This document shows, one piece after another, positions 63,176 to 64,000 of a stretch of DNA of 64,000 nt. The notes below the pieces were generated by a model. It had not been told where the DNA came from. It saw nothing but the letters and a program-made list of their open reading frames with translations, and ran no database searches. Position 1 is the stretch's first letter. Each line of letters begins with the position of its first letter. A program made the translations under genes and the position numbers. This DNA comes from Neelides folsomi (Eukaryota > Arthropoda > Collembola > Neelipleona > Neelidae), in assembly GCA_034687125.1 (NCBI GenBank), contig JAQGBZ010000086.1:1-64000 (forward strand), written 5' to 3'.

Positions 63176-63910
63176 TTAATGTTTTCTTGGACGTTCAAAA
63201 TCAGAGAGACGAATTGTTTTGTCAAAGTTGGTTGGCGCACCGCCGGAAGTGCTCGGTTTGGGTTTGGAAGCCTCGGCGTTCATTCCAAGAGGAAGATTTC
63301 GCGGAGCGGCAAAGGCAGGATCCGAAGGACAATGGAGGCCGTCGGACATTGCGTTCTTACGAGCTTTCATCAACCACATCAGAGACATCATCCGATCGTC
63401 TTTCTTCTCTGAGGGAGAGTCACGAAAGAAAATCTAAAAAGAAATATAAACATTTAGAAATTAATATTATATTAAATAATTAAATTATGCGGTTAATTAA
63501 TTGATTATTATTTAATTATTTAGTAAGTATTTGGTATTAAGTAGTAAGTTTAAAGATGTTTAAATTCATTTACTTCTCTTAGCCGAACATTGGGATGGAT
63601 TTGAACTCTCGAAGTGGAAATGTATTTTGTCCCCCAAGTGCACATTGTCATTTCCCTCAAGTTGAGAACGAGTTCTTGCCATCCTTCAACGAGGACGGTC
63701 GGGACGTGGACGGCGAGGTCACGCCGACTGCAAACCATCGGATAATTGCTGAACCGGAACCGACGTCGGATCTTTCGATCGTCAACGATGGAAACTTCAA
63801 TGAGAAAAAATCTCTTCATGTTCTTCAATTTGATGACGAGCTCTGGGAGATGAACGGCCAAAGAAGATGTGATCAAAGGTGGAGTGGAAATGTATGTCAG
63901 GCCGATATTG
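63176..63910 (-). CDS. CFAP20-domain (DUF667) protein, C-terminal part
   Basis: Two exons: 63574-63910 and 63176-63433; earlier exons lie beyond the window. Related to CFAP20/Bug22, an axoneme and centriole protein. Seen: NIGLTYISTPPLITSSLAVH, LVIKLKNMKRFFLIEVSIVD, DRKIRRRFRFSNYPM, VEGWQELVLNLREMT, WGTKYISTSRVQIHPNVRLR, then IFFRDSPSEKKDDRMMSLMW. Too divergent from the highly conserved CFAP20 itself, with a longer tail (NAMSDGLHCPSDPAF and a Ser/Pro stretch), so a paralogue is more likely. The stop is TAA at 63176. Confidence 0.8.
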
Positions 63911-64000
63911 CTAAATAATTAAATAATTAATCAATAATTACTAAATAGAAATTAAATTAAGGCAGTGTAATATTATACAGTTTTTAATTGACCATTTTCA

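Overview
The window is nuclear DNA of a pancrustacean arthropod: AT-rich, with dense genes and short GT-AG introns. The main evidence is a complete hypervariable Dscam1-type gene on the minus strand (7015-50891), with arrays of mutually exclusive exons for the first half of Ig2 (8 copies), the first half of Ig3 (31 copies) and all of Ig7 (17 copies), plus two alternative transmembrane exons. From memory, Daphnia has about 8, 24-26 and 16-17 copies in the same arrays, so a crustacean, perhaps a branchiopod, is a reasonable but unproven guess. Species cannot be read from the sequence.

Layout, left to right. At 1-77 a 28-base tandem repeat sits in an intron of an M13 (neprilysin-family) metallopeptidase gene, whose C-terminal half runs to 2623 on the plus strand. 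About 4.4 kb of AT-rich DNA without recognisable genes follows. Dscam then occupies 7.0-50.9 kb, read right to left: signal-peptide exon, a 4.9 kb intron, Ig1, the exon 4 array (41.6-44.9 kb), the rest of Ig2, the exon 6 array (28.1-40.0 kb), Ig3 second half to Ig6, the exon 9 array (15.4-25.6 kb), Ig8-9, FN1-4, Ig10, FN5-6, two TM exons and the cytoplasmic tail. To the right of Dscam lie a possible small plus-strand exon (52.2 kb), an acylphosphatase-like gene (+), eIF3 subunit k (-), a GAK/auxilin-type kinase-J-domain gene (+), TATA-binding protein (+), and the 3' part of a CFAP20-domain gene (-).

How it works. Each Dscam mRNA should take one exon from each array and one TM exon. Intact exons allow 8 x 31 x 15 x 2 = 7440 ectodomain/TM combinations. 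All three arrays carry visible RNA-pairing machinery. A GC-rich docking element lies in the intron before exon 6.1, in the intron after exon 4.8 and in the intron after exon 9.17, and complementary selector elements sit beside most variants. Two Ig7 exons look dead: 9.3 has a 2-nt frameshift and a damaged donor, and 9.9 is split by a 106-nt sequence. That 106-nt sequence has exactly the form of a spliceosomal intron, but on the opposite strand. The last Ig7 variant (9.17) is itself split into three exons and uses two GC donors.

All exon boundaries were placed by hand from splice signals, reading frame and protein-family knowledge; none was checked against transcripts or databases.
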